From positions 1,397,619 through 1,461,618 of the forward strand of contig NZ_AP018689.1 in the NCBI RefSeq assembly GCF_002157735.2: DNA of 64,000 nucleotides, read 5' to 3'. The notes beneath the pieces are model-generated. The model did no database searches. It saw nothing but the letters and a program-made list of their open reading frames with translations, and had not been told where the DNA came from. Made by a program: the position numbers and the translations under genes. Below, in pieces: positions 34,610 through 45,530 of the stretch (its first letter is position 1; every line of letters starts with the position of its first letter). The DNA is from Vibrio aphrogenes. GTDB lineage: Bacteria > Pseudomonadota > Gammaproteobacteria > Enterobacterales > Vibrionaceae.

Positions 34610-37600
34610 TTACTCTACCGTTTCAAGCTCTTGCGCTTGGTCAGTTTTCTCTTTCGGCCCATTACCGAAACCACGTAAACCAACAACATGTACGTGTTCA
34701 TGATCTTTAAACACTTTACGCACCAGTTTGTAAGTAGTGCCTTTTTCTGGGCTGATGTTTTCTGGCGCTGCAATCAATAACTGCATGTCTAAGCGATCAC
34801 ACAGCTCAAACAAGGTATTGATGGACTTGGTATCCAGACGCGCGGCTTCATCTAAGAACAATAAGCGACACGGCACAATATCTTTACTGCGCAAGCGACG
34901 TGATTCTTCTTCCCAGCTTTGAATCACCATTAACAAAATGGACTGACCGGTACCAATGGCTTCACCAGTAGACAGTGCGCCGGATTCAGCTTGTAACCAG
35001 CCTTCTGAGCCACGGTTAACCTCAATACTCAATTCCAAGTAGTTACGGTAATCTAATAGCTCTTCACCCAAGATTTGCGGTGAGCGTTGACCCATATCAA
35101 TATGTGGATTCACACGTTGGAACAATTTCGCCATCGCTTCAGAGAAAGTAAGACGAGCATTATCAAACAAGTCTTGATGCTTACCTTGATCTTCCGCCAA
35201 ACCAGCTAATAGCACTTCATGGCTTTCACGGATACCCACATTCAAACGTACGCCACGCACTTGACCAAAGGCAATGTTCGATAAACCTTGGTTAAGCATA
35301 CGAATACGGTTTTGTTCACGCTGAATGGTTTTCTTGATGATGTTCGCCACCGAACCAGAACTGATGGCTAAACGATTTTCACGCTGAGTCAACTCTTCGG
35401 TTAAGCGTGCCAGCTCCACTTCCATCTCTTCAATCGCTTCGACAGGGTCGTTGGTGTGGATAATGTCTTGGCGAATACGCTCACGTAAATGCTGATAAAC
35501 TGCAATGTAAAACAATACCTTGCCTTCAGGACGAGCGCTGTCTTCTGAGCCGCGGAGTGCATCACGTAAAGTTTCATTGTTAGCCACCGCAAGACGCAAC
35601 GCACCCAATGATTTATCCGACATGGAGCGCAGTTCGTTATCCGAAAGATAAGCTAACTCACGACGGTGTAAGCGACGCTCGACATCATTAAGACGCGCTA
35701 AACGCAACACTGAACACCAACCGGCTTTGGCAGTAACCACAAACTTGCGTAAGTCTTTGTAGTCTTTTTCGACTTTCTTCACGCGTTTAGTCAGCGCTTT
35801 CATTTCCATCTCGGTCGCCGTAAGGGTTCGTTCAAATTCACTCTTACGTTGACGCGAAGTATGTAAACGTTCATGCAGTTCATTTTTACGAATTTCTGCA
35901 CGCTCTACCGCACCAAGATCAGGCGTAACACCGTATTCTTGTAGCTCTTGTTTGAACTCTTGTACCGTTTCTAACTTCGCTTGATGTGACGATTTAAGCG
36001 AGGCCAACAATTGGTTGTATTGGTTCAACTGCCCTTGCGCTTGTTTTAAGCTTTCACGGCTGCGTAGTTTGGCTTGTTCTGCTTGCTCTAGTTTACGTTT
36101 TAGCTGCTCACTAAGTTCACTACTTTGATCTAACAGTGATACCGAATCCGAGTAAGAAAAATAATGGCGACGTTCGTGTAAATCTGCCAAAGCAAACAAT
36201 TGTTTTTTAAGCGTTTGCAGACTTTGGTCCGCTTGCTCGTAGTGCTGTTGTAAGGCATCAAATTGCTCAGGATCGGCTTCTAATGCCGACACCATGGTCG
36301 CTAATTTTTGCGCCGCTTTACCGTGTTGTTGAGCAAACGACTTATATTCAGCCAATTGTTCTAGCTTATCATTCAACTCCTCTAAACGCTCAGCCAAGCT
36401 CTCGTCTGCAATTAAATGCATTACGTTCGCCAGTTTGTCCAATTGAGCAAGCGCTTGTTTCGCACTTTGCATTTGGCTGCGTTGTTGCTGCTCTTTTTCA
36501 TCCAATTGCGTTAATTGACGCGTGATTTGATTTAACTCATCACGAGCTTGTGCCAGTTTCGCTTCAGGGTCGGCATTGAACGCAATATGAATGTGTTTTG
36601 ACACAAACTCGTTATACGCTTGGTACAAACGTTGCAGTTTTTGAGAATCAAATGCCGCTTTCGCGTACTCTTCTGCCACTTCTTCACGTTGTGCACGCAA
36701 CAACTCAAGACGTTGTTCACGAGCCGCACGGCCAAATAAGGGAATGGCTGGTAAGCGAGAATAACGCAATTGACGATCATTCAATTGTACGCACACTGCG
36801 CCATCGAGTTCATCAGCGTTAAAGGTGCTGTCATCAAAGGCATCCACATCCCCTTCGATGATGTAAAGATCGTCTGGACAATCGTCAAGATCCACCAGCT
36901 TCTCTTTTATGCCTTCCAGATCCGAGACTACAATCGCATGACGCGCAGGACCATACATAGCGCTGAAATAAGGCGCATCTTCAATGGTGATATCGTCATA
37001 AATTTCAGAAAGCAACACACCGCCAAGGCTATCGGCTAAGCCTTTCAAACGAGGATCATTAGAGCCAGATGGTGAGGCTAAACGCTCAATATCCGCTTCC
37101 AATTCATCACGACGCGCCGCCAGACGCTCTTTGGCCATTGATTGTTGTTTGTCTTGCTCCAACACTTGCTGCATTTGCGCCATAACGGCATGGCTGTCAG
37201 TGAGCTCAGCGTCGGTTTGTAATTGCAATTTCTCCAGTGCATCGCTGGCCGCAATCCAAGATGGAGCTTGCTTTTGTAAGGTCTCAATTTGGCTTTGAAC
37301 ATCTTGTTGGTTGTGACGCAAATCCCCACGCACATCTCGCAGTTCTTCTTGTTCACCAGCCAAAATATCCAATTGCTCAAGATGACGTTCACGCTCTTGC
37401 TCTAACACCATGTCATCATCAAGCGTGACTTGGTATTGCGCTTGATATTTCTCAACTAATTCAGAAGCTTGACGTTGATCATTCAGGTTGCGCTCTAAGT
37501 CACGTTGCTGAGCACGCCATTGTGATTCGTTTTGTAACCATTGTTCGGCTTGTTGCGCTTTTTGAATTGCTTGTTTGGCCTGCGGCAATGCTTCGTTACG

Positions 37601-39088
37601 TGCTACTTCACCTACAATGCTTTTGACCAAACCGAGTGCTTGTTCAAACTGCTCAGCCGCCGCAGACGACATGTCTAACTTATGTTTCAGTGACAGCAAT
37701 TCTGATGTGCTTGATGATTCTTGCAGCTTCAATTGTGATAATTGCGCTTGTGCGTTGTCTGCACTGAGATCGTCATTACCTGTAAGTTGCTGAGCTTTCT
37801 CTAACGCTTGTACTGCTTGTTGATATTGCAAAGCACGAGTTTGCTGGACATCCAGCGCTTGTTGGTAATCCGCTAGCTGGGACTTTAAGCTATCGACTTC
37901 TTGTTCAGACACTTCGGCCTGCTCTTCCGCCATGGCTACTTGTTCTGCCGCTTCTTCAACAATCATGATTTGTTCTTCTAAACGTTCGCTTAGCTCTTCC
38001 AAATCTTCTTGATAGCGTTCAATTTTCTCTTGTTGGCGGATCGCCGTTTGCACCAATTGCAAGTGATCGGTCGCGGCTTGGTGATCTTGCTCAAGACCAG
38101 ATTCTTGCTCAATCAATTGTTCTAATTGCGCTTGAACTTGAGTGATCAAATTCATTTGTGAATGCAGCGTGGTGATCGATTGATTCATTTCACTGCGCAG
38201 TGCTAATGCTTGATCTAATTTAAGACGACGGTCATTGGCGTGGCGCATGTAATCGGCGGCCACATAATTGGTCGATTCTGTGATCAAATGTTTGAATAAA
38301 TCGCGGTCGGCTTGAGTAGTTTTAATCGCTTCTAGCGTCATGCGGTTTTCGCGCAGTGCCGATTCCATATCCTGGAAGGCTTTTTTCACACCACCGTTTT
38401 GCGGTAATAGGTAATCACGCAATGAACGAGTAATGGCACTAGAAATACCGCCGTATAGCGAGGCTTCAATCAAACGATAGAACTTAGAACGGTCGCCAGT
38501 ATTACGCAGCTTCTTCGGCAACACGCCCATTTCAAACATCATGCTGTGATAATCAGACACCGATGAGAAGGCTTTTAATTGTACGCCTTCGTATTCCGCA
38601 ATTTTATCTTTCAGTTCATTATAAGAACGTACACGTGCTTGACCGTTTTCTAAATTTTCGATCAAGACATCGGTAGGCTTCACGTCGCTTGGTAATCCTT
38701 GGATCAACAGGGGCTTAATGTCGACTTTCTTATCGCGACCCGCCACTTGTTGCAATTTAACCGTAAACAGTAAACGTTGGTGACGTGAATTCACAACATC
38801 TAATACCGAATAACAAGTCCCCGGTTGTAGTTTACCGAACAAACCTTTATCACGTGAGGCTTGTGAACTACCCGCTTCGGTGGTGTTACGAAAATGCAGT
38901 AAGCTTTGATCGGGAATTAACGCGGTAATGAAGGCCGCCATGGTGGTCGATTTACCGGCACCATTACCACCAGACAACGTCGTCACTAAACCATCGATAT
39001 CAAAGGTACGCGCAAAGAAACCGTTCCAGTTGATCATGGTCAGTGACTGATACTTACCTCGTTCAATCATGTTCGCTTTCTCACTCAT
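34610..39088 (-). CDS. mukB: Chromosome partition protein MukB (SMC-like ATPase)
   Basis: A 1492-residue condensin subunit. The N-terminal ATPase head holds Walker [10 protein letters not shown] (residues 40-48). Two long coiled coils flank a hinge around residues 650-780. The C-terminal head has the signature GTGQSILL and Walker [13 protein letters not shown]. With MukE and MukF it extrudes and compacts DNA and helps segregate the chromosome. Length is close to E. coli MukB (1486). Its ATG overlaps the mukE stop (ATGA), as in other mukFEB operons. Confidence 0.97.
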   Translation of the reverse strand: MSEKANMIERGKYQSLTMINWNGFFARTFDIDGLVTTLSGGNGAGKSTTMAAFITALIPDQSLLHFRNTTEAGSSQASRDKGLFGKLQPGTCYSVLDVVNSRHQRLLFTVKLQQVAGRDKKVDIKPLLIQGLPSDVKPTDVLIENLENGQARVRSYNELKDKIAEYEGVQLKAFSSVSDYHSMMFEMGVLPKKLRNTGDRSKFYRLIEASLYGGISSAITRSLRDYLLPQNGGVKKAFQDMESALRENRMTLEAIKTTQADRDLFKHLITESTNYVAADYMRHANDRRLKLDQALALRSEMNQSITTLHSQMNLITQVQAQLEQLIEQESGLEQDHQAATDHLQLVQTAIRQQEKIERYQEDLEELSERLEEQIMIVEEAAEQVAMAEEQAEVSEQEVDSLKSQLADYQQALDVQQTRALQYQQAVQALEKAQQLTGNDDLSADNAQAQLSQLKLQESSSTSELLSLKHKLDMSSAAAEQFEQALGLVKSIVGEVARNEALPQAKQAIQKAQQAEQWLQNESQWRAQQRDLERNLNDQRQASELVEKYQAQYQVTLDDDMVLEQERERHLEQLDILAGEQEELRDVRGDLRHNQQDVQSQIETLQKQAPSWIAASDALEKLQLQTDAELTDSHAVMAQMQQVLEQDKQQSMAKERLAARRDELEADIERLASPSGSNDPRLKGLADSLGGVLLSEIYDDITIEDAPYFSAMYGPARHAIVVSDLEGIKEKLVDLDDCPDDLYIIEGDVDAFDDSTFNADELDGAVCVQLNDRQLRYSRLPAIPLFGRAAREQRLELLRAQREEVAEEYAKAAFDSQKLQRLYQAYNEFVSKHIHIAFNADPEAKLAQARDELNQITRQLTQLDEKEQQQRSQMQSAKQALAQLDKLANVMHLIADESLAERLEELNDKLEQLAEYKSFAQQHGKAAQKLATMVSALEADPEQFDALQQHYEQADQSLQTLKKQLFALADLHERRHYFSYSDSVSLLDQSSELSEQLKRKLEQAEQAKLRSRESLKQAQGQLNQYNQLLASLKSSHQAKLETVQEFKQELQEYGVTPDLGAVERAEIRKNELHERLHTSRQRKSEFERTLTATEMEMKALTKRVKKVEKDYKDLRKFVVTAKAGWCSVLRLARLNDVERRLHRRELAYLSDNELRSMSDKSLGALRLAVANNETLRDALRGSEDSARPEGKVLFYIAVYQHLRERIRQDIIHTNDPVEAIEEMEVELARLTEELTQRENRLAISSGSVANIIKKTIQREQNRIRMLNQGLSNIAFGQVRGVRLNVGIRESHEVLLAGLAEDQGKHQDLFDNARLTFSEAMAKLFQRVNPHIDMGQRSPQILGEELLDYRNYLELSIEVNRGSEGWLQAESGALSTGEAIGTGQSILLMVIQSWEEESRRLRSKDIVPCRLLFLDEAARLDTKSINTLFELCDRLDMQLLIAAPENISPEKGTTYKLVRKVFKDHEHVHVVGLRGFGNGPKEKTDQAQELETVE

Positions 39089-39879
39089 AAATCACCTGCT
39101 TGTTGTTCTTCTGATTCTTCTGTTTGCTCATCAGAAGACTCATTGTTCTCTTGAGCTTCATTGGCACTTTTTGCATTCACTGCGCTAGGGTCCAGCACCG
39201 CTTCACCGTCGCGGATAAGACGCAACTGCGCTTCACGGATATCATCGCCAACACGTACATCGGCGCCAAAACGGAACACCGCTTCACTGATACGGAATTT
39301 TTCATCATCACCCACCGGTAATACCATGCCGATGCGGCGCAAACGGCGTAAAGAGGTACGTACTTTCTCAAATAGTTTTTCTTTATCTAAATCAGAACCG
39401 GTAGCGCGGTTGGTGACAAGACGCATTAATTTCTTTTCATCCGCTAACGCAAGCAGCTCTTCATACAATTCTTGATTGGTAAAAATTCCTTCATGAGCCA
39501 AACGTTCAGGGCTGAGATATAAGAAGCATAAGATTTTACCCACCAGCATATCCAGTTCGGACAGGACACTACGACCAATAAATGAGGTTGAACGTGGGCG
39601 TAAATAAAAGAATCCTTCCGGCGCGCGGACCAATTCCGCATTATAGCGTTGGTAAAATGCTGCCAATTCACTGTCGAAATCACTCAAGAAGGCGTAATTA
39701 TCCATATCATCACTGGAGATATGGCGACCAGCACGCAATTGGCTATCCAATGCAGGAAAAAGTGGATTGGCTAATGCTTTAATCAGCTGTTTAGGCATAT
39801 AAGCATCATTTGAGGTCTCGGTGTTATAAGACAGTTCTGCGTTGTCTGACGCGTCGTAATTAGTATTTATCGATGACAT
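39085..39879 (-). CDS. mukE: Chromosome partition protein MukE
   Basis: About 264 residues. The conserved core [52 protein letters not shown] and FRFGADVR is that of MukE, a winged-helix (kite) subunit bridging MukF and MukB. ATG 39879 has AAAGG nine nucleotides upstream, so the start lies inside the mukF 3' end (20-bp overlap). N- and C-terminal tails are longer than in E. coli MukE (234), and the C-terminus is a Glu/Ser/Gln-rich acidic tail. Confidence 0.95.
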   Translation of the reverse strand: MSSINTNYDASDNAELSYNTETSNDAYMPKQLIKALANPLFPALDSQLRAGRHISSDDMDNYAFLSDFDSELAAFYQRYNAELVRAPEGFFYLRPRSTSFIGRSVLSELDMLVGKILCFLYLSPERLAHEGIFTNQELYEELLALADEKKLMRLVTNRATGSDLDKEKLFEKVRTSLRRLRRIGMVLPVGDDEKFRISEAVFRFGADVRVGDDIREAQLRLIRDGEAVLDPSAVNAKSANEAQENNESSDEQTEESEEQQAGDL

Positions 39880-41257
39880 TTGCTTGTACCTTTGCTCCAA
39901 AATCGTTAATCGCTTTCCAGTCGGGTTGAATCGCTCGGTAATCCGATTCGGAATACCCCATTCTTACCGCTTGATCGATAACCATTCGAGCTAAATCAAA
40001 ATGTTGCGCATAAGCGTGTTGCGCAAGGTAATCTCGTAATACCGCGCCTAAATCAATAGGTGCGCCAGTGTCTTTATGTTGTTGCAACATCGCCGCCACA
40101 CGTTCGCTCAGTTCATCATCAACAACCGATAACTCTTCGTATTCCACTTCATCTGGCACTTGCCCCACCACTTCGTCATCACGCAGCATCATGGCTTCAT
40201 CGCGCATATCACGTAAGCGTTCGGCATCAGAAAAAGTTAAATACCAAGGAGTCTCAAAGTAATCGGTGACCGATTGACGCAAGCGTTGGCTGAATGCGCG
40301 GTTTTGGTCCATATCAATCGCAGTACGAATAAACTTATGTACATGGCGGTCATAACCAATCCATAAGTCAATGGCTTGTTGGCCCCAACTGACAATGCGA
40401 TCAAGTTTGGTTTGCAACGAGAACAAAATGGCATCAATGAAATCGAGCCCTTCTTGTCCATAAATGATTTGTTGAATGTCTAACAACTGCGTTTGCAGCT
40501 CATCCCCTGCCGCTTGCAAGGTGTCTTGTAATTCATTCAAGGTGGTCGACGTTTCCGTTAATAAGCTTTCACAACTATTGATTGCGTCTCGCCAATCTTG
40601 ATTCAATAACTCAGCGATTTGTTGTTTAATTTCTATTTGCTGGTCATCCATCACACGTTGGTTGAGATCAATTCGGTCAAAAATTTCACTGACTGAGTAT
40701 TTTAATACCCCATAAACGTGTTTTTGCCATTGCGCCAAATCACTCGCTTGCTCCGCCGCTTGTACTGCTTTCGACATTTCATCTGCCACCATAGACAGCT
40801 GAATGGACAGTTTAAGCTTAGAAAACTCACGGTGACGCACATAGTAATCACTGATCGACATGCCCAGTGGTGAAATACGATAAATACTCGCACCTTCGTT
40901 TAATTCGCTGACAAAGCGGCTTAATAATCGCTGTGATACTAATTCATTCACCGCGTTATTGGCTCTAAAAGCGGAGGCTTCACCAGTGTCTTCAAACATG
41001 CGGGTGACAATTTTGAACGCATCATGCAATTCACCTTCGCCCAATTCCTCATCCAATTTTTCATGGCTGAGTACCGCAACCGCAATCAAAAAAGCCAAAC
41101 GTTCAGAAGTTAGATTCAACGAAAAGTCGTGTTGTTTGACCCAAGTGACCAATTCATCAATAGGTTGCTCACTAATTGATTGTTCGCTGATTGATTGCTC
41201 GTTAATTGACTGCGCCTTAGGGGGCTGCTCAAGTGAAGATTGAGTTATTTCACTCAT
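39860..41257 (-). CDS. mukF: Chromosome partition protein MukF (kleisin)
   Basis: About 465 residues: N-terminal winged helix, helical middle ([21 protein letters not shown]) and a C-terminal winged helix that binds a MukB head ([16 protein letters not shown]). ATG 41257 is preferred, six nucleotides after AGGA. The first 35 residues contain four copies of a Q-S-I-(N/S)-E type pentapeptide that has no match in E. coli MukF (440 residues), encoded by 15-bp DNA repeats. Overlaps cmoM by 8 bp and mukE by 20. Confidence 0.95.
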   Translation of the reverse strand: MSEITQSSLEQPPKAQSINEQSISEQSISEQPIDELVTWVKQHDFSLNLTSERLAFLIAVAVLSHEKLDEELGEGELHDAFKIVTRMFEDTGEASAFRANNAVNELVSQRLLSRFVSELNEGASIYRISPLGMSISDYYVRHREFSKLKLSIQLSMVADEMSKAVQAAEQASDLAQWQKHVYGVLKYSVSEIFDRIDLNQRVMDDQQIEIKQQIAELLNQDWRDAINSCESLLTETSTTLNELQDTLQAAGDELQTQLLDIQQIIYGQEGLDFIDAILFSLQTKLDRIVSWGQQAIDLWIGYDRHVHKFIRTAIDMDQNRAFSQRLRQSVTDYFETPWYLTFSDAERLRDMRDEAMMLRDDEVVGQVPDEVEYEELSVVDDELSERVAAMLQQHKDTGAPIDLGAVLRDYLAQHAYAQHFDLARMVIDQAVRMGYSESDYRAIQPDWKAINDFGAKVQANVIDKY

Positions 41258-42083
41258 TATCATTCCTGTTTTTACTATTTAGCTCTCCATCGCTCTGTTC
41301 ATGCCATGGCTTTTGCGCCCACACATGAATATAGCGACCAAGAGAAAGATAAGGCTCCGTTCGGCATAACTGTTGCTCTAATGCCAACACATCTTCTGGA
41401 CGATAATCGCCCATATATTGTTGATTACCTATGTAATCGTTAAAGCAGCGAATGCCTGATTTACCACAAATTTGAAAGCCTTTGGATTCTATCCAGTAAT
41501 AAACCTCGTGGGGTATCAAGCCTTTTTGTGGCTGAAGTTTAAAACGCTTTCGGTGCGGCATCCCTTGTAAAATGTGGGGAATATTACCACAAGTTACATT
41601 TTTCATAACCAAACCATGATGGTTATAAAACATCACTGAAGCAATCCCTCCTGGCTTCACTTTATCCAAGATTTGATCCAACACTTCTTTTGGATGTTCC
41701 AACCATTCCATCACGGCATGAAATAACACCAAATCAGCAGATTGGGCTAACTTGGCATCCAGATCTTGTATGGCAGAATGAATAAATTGAAACTGCGCAG
41801 AGAGCTGATTCTTCTCAATCTCTTGTTGCGCTAACCCGAGCATTTCAGAAGAAATATCACACAAGGTTATACGATGTCCTTGCTGGGCAATCTTTTGTGA
41901 CAATTGGGCCAGCCCTCCTCCAGCATCTAACACGGATAAGGGAGCATCCCCTTGCTGAATGCGAGCTAAAGCTTGTTCAATGTCTTGCCAGACGATGATT
42001 TGCCGTATATCTCCTTTATCGGAGCCATAAATATTTTTCGCGAATTTATGGGCAATATCATCGAAATTTCGATCTTCTGCCAT
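41250..42083 (-). CDS. cmoM: tRNA 5-carboxymethoxyuridine methyltransferase CmoM
   Basis: A 277-residue SAM-dependent methyltransferase formerly called SmtA: SAM loop [12 protein letters not shown], then the MEWLEHP and MFYNHHG motifs of CmoM. It methylates cmo5U34 to mcmo5U in tRNAs. First gene of the cmoM-mukFEB operon, the known gammaproteobacterial order. Its stop overlaps the mukF start. Confidence 0.94.
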   Translation of the reverse strand: MAEDRNFDDIAHKFAKNIYGSDKGDIRQIIVWQDIEQALARIQQGDAPLSVLDAGGGLAQLSQKIAQQGHRITLCDISSEMLGLAQQEIEKNQLSAQFQFIHSAIQDLDAKLAQSADLVLFHAVMEWLEHPKEVLDQILDKVKPGGIASVMFYNHHGLVMKNVTCGNIPHILQGMPHRKRFKLQPQKGLIPHEVYYWIESKGFQICGKSGIRCFNDYIGNQQYMGDYRPEDVLALEQQLCRTEPYLSLGRYIHVWAQKPWHEQSDGELNSKNRNDNE

Positions 42084-42194
42084 TTTTTTTCATTTAAGAT
42101 AACTGGAAATTACGTGTATTCTGTCACAGCAATTACAGGAATAAAGTAAATACTCTATTTTATCCGCTGAATGATGAATTTTTGGACTATTTAA

Positions 42195-42992
42195 ATGTTT
42201 GAACTTAAAAAAATAATCGGCGCACTGATCATGCCGTTGCCAGCCTTGCTGATAATCGGATTCATAGGCTTGTTTCTGATTATGTTTACCTACAAACGAG
42301 GGATTGGTTGTCTGCTCACTTTTGTTTCACTAATGGGGATATTTCTTTTTTCATTTCAACCCGTTGCCACTTCATTATTGAAACCTACTGAAAGAACCTA
42401 TAAAGCCTTTTTACCCGTCGATGGTACACTTGATTACGTCATGGTGTTAGGCTCAGGACATATTGTCGATAACGATATTCCTCCAACCTCTGAGTTATCA
42501 CGTAATGGGCTGATGCGTCTTGCAGAAGGGATGCGTATTTTGCGTCTTTATCCAGGGGCTAAATTAATTTTGTCTGGTTACGATGGTGGCAGTTCGATCA
42601 GTAATGCCAGAGTGATGGCGAATGTTGCGGTCTCTCTTGGGGTCAGTAAGTCAGATATTATCTTATTAGAAACAGCACAAGACACTTGGGATGAAGCCCA
42701 TCAAGCAGCAGGTTTTGTGGGTAATAAACGCTTAGTTCTGGTCACCTCGGCCAGTCACATGGCGCGCGCAATCTTAGAGTTTCAAAAAGCAGGTTTACAG
42801 CCTATTCCCGCACCAACCAACTACCTTGCTTTTGATAACATTCAACAAGCTTGGGAAAAATATACCCCACAAGCGAAATACTTAGAGCAAAGTGAGCGTT
42901 ATTGGCATGAATTAGTTGGACGTTGGTGGTCATTGTTGCGCGATAAACTGTCTAATACACAAACCGATTCTGCCGCGATACAACCAGAATAA
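42195..42992 (+). CDS. elyC: Envelope biogenesis factor ElyC (DUF218 family)
   Basis: A 265-residue inner-membrane protein with two N-terminal helices (about residues 9-30 and 37-58) and a DUF218 domain facing the periplasm (VMVLGSGH, LSRNGLMRLAEGMRI, DTWDEA, LVTSASHMARA). ElyC supports peptidoglycan assembly and envelope integrity in E. coli, probably through the undecaprenyl-phosphate lipid carrier. Divergent from cmoM across 111 bp, as in relatives. Confidence 0.92.
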   Translation: MFELKKIIGALIMPLPALLIIGFIGLFLIMFTYKRGIGCLLTFVSLMGIFLFSFQPVATSLLKPTERTYKAFLPVDGTLDYVMVLGSGHIVDNDIPPTSELSRNGLMRLAEGMRILRLYPGAKLILSGYDGGSSISNARVMANVAVSLGVSKSDIILLETAQDTWDEAHQAAGFVGNKRLVLVTSASHMARAILEFQKAGLQPIPAPTNYLAFDNIQQAWEKYTPQAKYLEQSERYWHELVGRWWSLLRDKLSNTQTDSAAIQPE

Positions 42993-43054
42993 CGACAAAC
43001 TATGCCGATTAAGAGCAACGTTATCGTTTGCTCACTACAATCTTTAGTCATAAA

Positions 43055-43085
43055 AATGCCATATCTGATTGTCAGAGATGGTATT
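43055..43085. terminator. Hairpin after elyC, possible terminator
   Basis: AATGCCATATCTGA / TCAGAGATGGTATT form a stem with two mismatches, 62 bp past elyC. The T-run is better on the minus strand (TTTTT) than on the plus, so direction and strength are unclear. Confidence 0.4.
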
Positions 43086-43215
43086 TAAGACTAAAATCCT
43101 AATTACATAAATCCTGAATTATATTAAGTCGCTGATTAAAGGCGACTTTTATTTTTTTATTTCTCCTGTTAACTATAATAATCCGACGACAGTATCGGTA
43201 TAAAGGAAATTCACT

Positions 43216-44220
43216 ATGGCTACAATAAAAGATGTCGCGCGCATTGCTGGGGTTTCGACCACCACAGTGTCGCACGTGATAAATAAGACTCGCTTTGTTG
43301 CGGAGGCAACCCAAGAAAAAGTCATGGCCGCAGTGAAGGAACTCAATTATGCCCCAAGTGCGGTTGCGCGTAGCTTAAAATGTAATACCACCAGCACCAT
43401 TGGTATGCTAGTTACTCAATCCACCAACCCATTTTTTGCTGAAGTCGTTGACGGTGTGGAGAGTTACTGCTATCGCAAAGGCTATACCTTAATCTTGTGT
43501 AATACCGGTGGTCGTGCCGACAAACAGCGTGATTATATTCGTATGCTGGCAGGTAAGCGTGTTGATGGACTCTTGGTGATCTGTTCAGATCTTGATGATG
43601 ATTTAAGAGAAATGCTAGATGGTCACCCTGATATTCCAAAAGTGGTCATGGATTGGGGCCCTGAAACCTCAAAAGCAGATAAGATCATTGATAACTCAGA
43701 AGAAGGTGGTTACTTAGCCACTCGTTACTTACTTGATCACGGCCATACCGATATTGCTTGCCTAAGCGGGCATTTTGAAAAAGTCGCCTGTATTGAGCGA
43801 ATTGCCGGTTGTAAACGTGCTTTAGCCGAAAACGGTTTAACTTTACCTGATGAGTGGTTACTAGAAGGTAACTTTGAATGTGATACTGCCCTGATTGCCG
43901 CTGATAAAATTCTCGCTATGGATAAAAAACCTACCGCGGTATTTTGCTTTAACGATGTGATGGCACTTGGCTTGATCAGTCGTCTGCAAGAAAAAGGTCT
44001 GAATGTACCTGAAGATATTTCAGTGATTGGTTACGATAATATTGATATTTCTCCATATTTCTCACCACCGCTAACGACAGTTCACCAACCTAAACGCCGT
44101 TTGGGTAAAAATGCGGTCGAGATTTTGCTCGAACGTATTAAAGACAAAAACCACGCAAAACAAACGTTTGAGATGTTCCCTGAAATCGTCGAACGTGCTT
44201 CTGTTAAAACGCTGAAATAA
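43216..44220 (+). CDS. purR: HTH-type transcriptional repressor PurR
   Basis: A 334-residue LacI-family repressor: N-terminal helix-turn-helix [20 protein letters not shown] with the hinge helix ([10 protein letters not shown]), then a periplasmic-binding-type effector domain. The whole sequence follows PurR, which binds hypoxanthine or guanine and represses purine synthesis genes. AAAGGA lies upstream of the start. No PUR-box was recognised at its own promoter. A strong terminator follows. Confidence 0.95.
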   Translation: MATIKDVARIAGVSTTTVSHVINKTRFVAEATQEKVMAAVKELNYAPSAVARSLKCNTTSTIGMLVTQSTNPFFAEVVDGVESYCYRKGYTLILCNTGGRADKQRDYIRMLAGKRVDGLLVICSDLDDDLREMLDGHPDIPKVVMDWGPETSKADKIIDNSEEGGYLATRYLLDHGHTDIACLSGHFEKVACIERIAGCKRALAENGLTLPDEWLLEGNFECDTALIAADKILAMDKKPTAVFCFNDVMALGLISRLQEKGLNVPEDISVIGYDNIDISPYFSPPLTTVHQPKRRLGKNAVEILLERIKDKNHAKQTFEMFPEIVERASVKTLK

Positions 44221-44229
44221 TCAACTACC

Positions 44230-44261
44230 GCACATTCAGATCACTCTGAATGTGCTTTTTT
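44230..44261 (+). terminator. Rho-independent terminator of purR
   Basis: GCACATTCAG / CTGAATGTGC stem with a 6-nt loop and six T, 9 bp after the purR stop. Confidence 0.88.
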
Positions 44262-44372
44262 CTTCTTATTTTCCTCGCTTATTTCATTTCAACACAAAAA
44301 GATGAAAGTTTTTGTGTATCTTATCTGTCTAATACAGCATGCCGCCTATTTTCAAAAAACATAAGGATATGT

Positions 44373-45518
44373 ATGAAACGTACATTCTTACTCATCATCA
44401 GCACCTTATTGCCTTTTTTCTCTTATGCAGCGGAGCAGGATTGGCAGGCAACTCAACAACAAGCCAAAGGACAAGACGTTTACTTTAATGCTTGGGGAGG
44501 CAGCCAAGAAATCAATCAATATTTACGCTGGGTAGCTCGTGAAGTTAAGCAGCAATATGGTATTCAATTACATCACGTCAAAGTCTCCGATACATCAGAG
44601 ATCACCGCCCGCTTATTGGCGGAAAAAGCCGCAGCTCAACACACCAATGGCAGCGTCGATATCGTGTGGATCAATGGTGAAAACTTCAAATCGATGAAAG
44701 ATCATCAACTGTTATTTGGCCCGTTTACTCAACAATTACCCAATTGGGATAAAGTGGACGCTTCACTGCCTATTGATAAAGATTTTTCAGAGCCAACGGA
44801 CGGTTTAGAAGCCCCCTGGGGAGTCGGCCAATTGGTATTTATTTATGATCACAAAAAGCTGCCAATGCCTCCCACTTCAGCTCAAGCCTTCCTTGACTAC
44901 GCTAAAGCCCATCCCGGACGCATTACCTACCCTAAGCCACCACAATTTCACGGTAGCAGCTTTTTAAAAGCCCTATTAATTGAGTTGACCAAACAACCTG
45001 CAGAACTTGGCAAACCCGTTGATACCGACACCTTTGCTTCTATCACCGCACCATTATGGCGCTATCTTGATACCATCCAGCCTTATTTATGGCAACAAGG
45101 AAAACAATTCCCATCGACTCAACCGGAAATGTTACAGTTACTTGATGATGGCCAAATTGATATTGCCATTACCTTTAACCCCAATGAAGTCTCTTCTGCT
45201 CAAGCCAGTGGTAAGTTAGCGCCGAGTACCGATACCTATGCTTGGGATAAAGGCGCATTATCCAATATCCATTTTTTAGCGATTCCTTGGAATGCCAAAT
45301 CCAAACCCGCGGCCTTGGTGGTAATTAACTTTTTGTTGAGCCCAGAAGCCCAATCACGTAAAGGCGATAATACGGTTTGGGGCGACCCTTCGGTATTACG
45401 CACTCAGTATTTGACCGGCAGCGCCGCTAAAACTCAGTTATTTTCTTCTGTCGAAGAGCCTCATCCGAGCTGGCAAGATGCGCTAGAACAAGCTTGGCTA
45501 GCTCGCTATAGCCGTTAA
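44373..45518 (+). CDS. ynjB: ABC transporter substrate-binding protein, YnjB family
   Basis: About 381 residues. ATG 44373 has AAGGA just upstream and gives a signal peptide (MKRTFLLIISTLLPFFSYA). The longer open frame from 44250 is ruled out by lacking both. The mature protein is a family-1-like periplasmic binding protein with the YnjB motifs VDIVWINGENF, LEAPWGVGQLV and ITFNPNE. The YnjBCD system has no proven substrate; similarity to thiamine and iron importers is only structural. First gene of a four- or five-gene cluster. Confidence 0.87.
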   Translation: MKRTFLLIISTLLPFFSYAAEQDWQATQQQAKGQDVYFNAWGGSQEINQYLRWVAREVKQQYGIQLHHVKVSDTSEITARLLAEKAAAQHTNGSVDIVWINGENFKSMKDHQLLFGPFTQQLPNWDKVDASLPIDKDFSEPTDGLEAPWGVGQLVFIYDHKKLPMPPTSAQAFLDYAKAHPGRITYPKPPQFHGSSFLKALLIELTKQPAELGKPVDTDTFASITAPLWRYLDTIQPYLWQQGKQFPSTQPEMLQLLDDGQIDIAITFNPNEVSSAQASGKLAPSTDTYAWDKGALSNIHFLAIPWNAKSKPAALVVINFLLSPEAQSRKGDNTVWGDPSVLRTQYLTGSAAKTQLFSSVEEPHPSWQDALEQAWLARYSR

Positions 45519-45530
45519 GTCACTACAACA

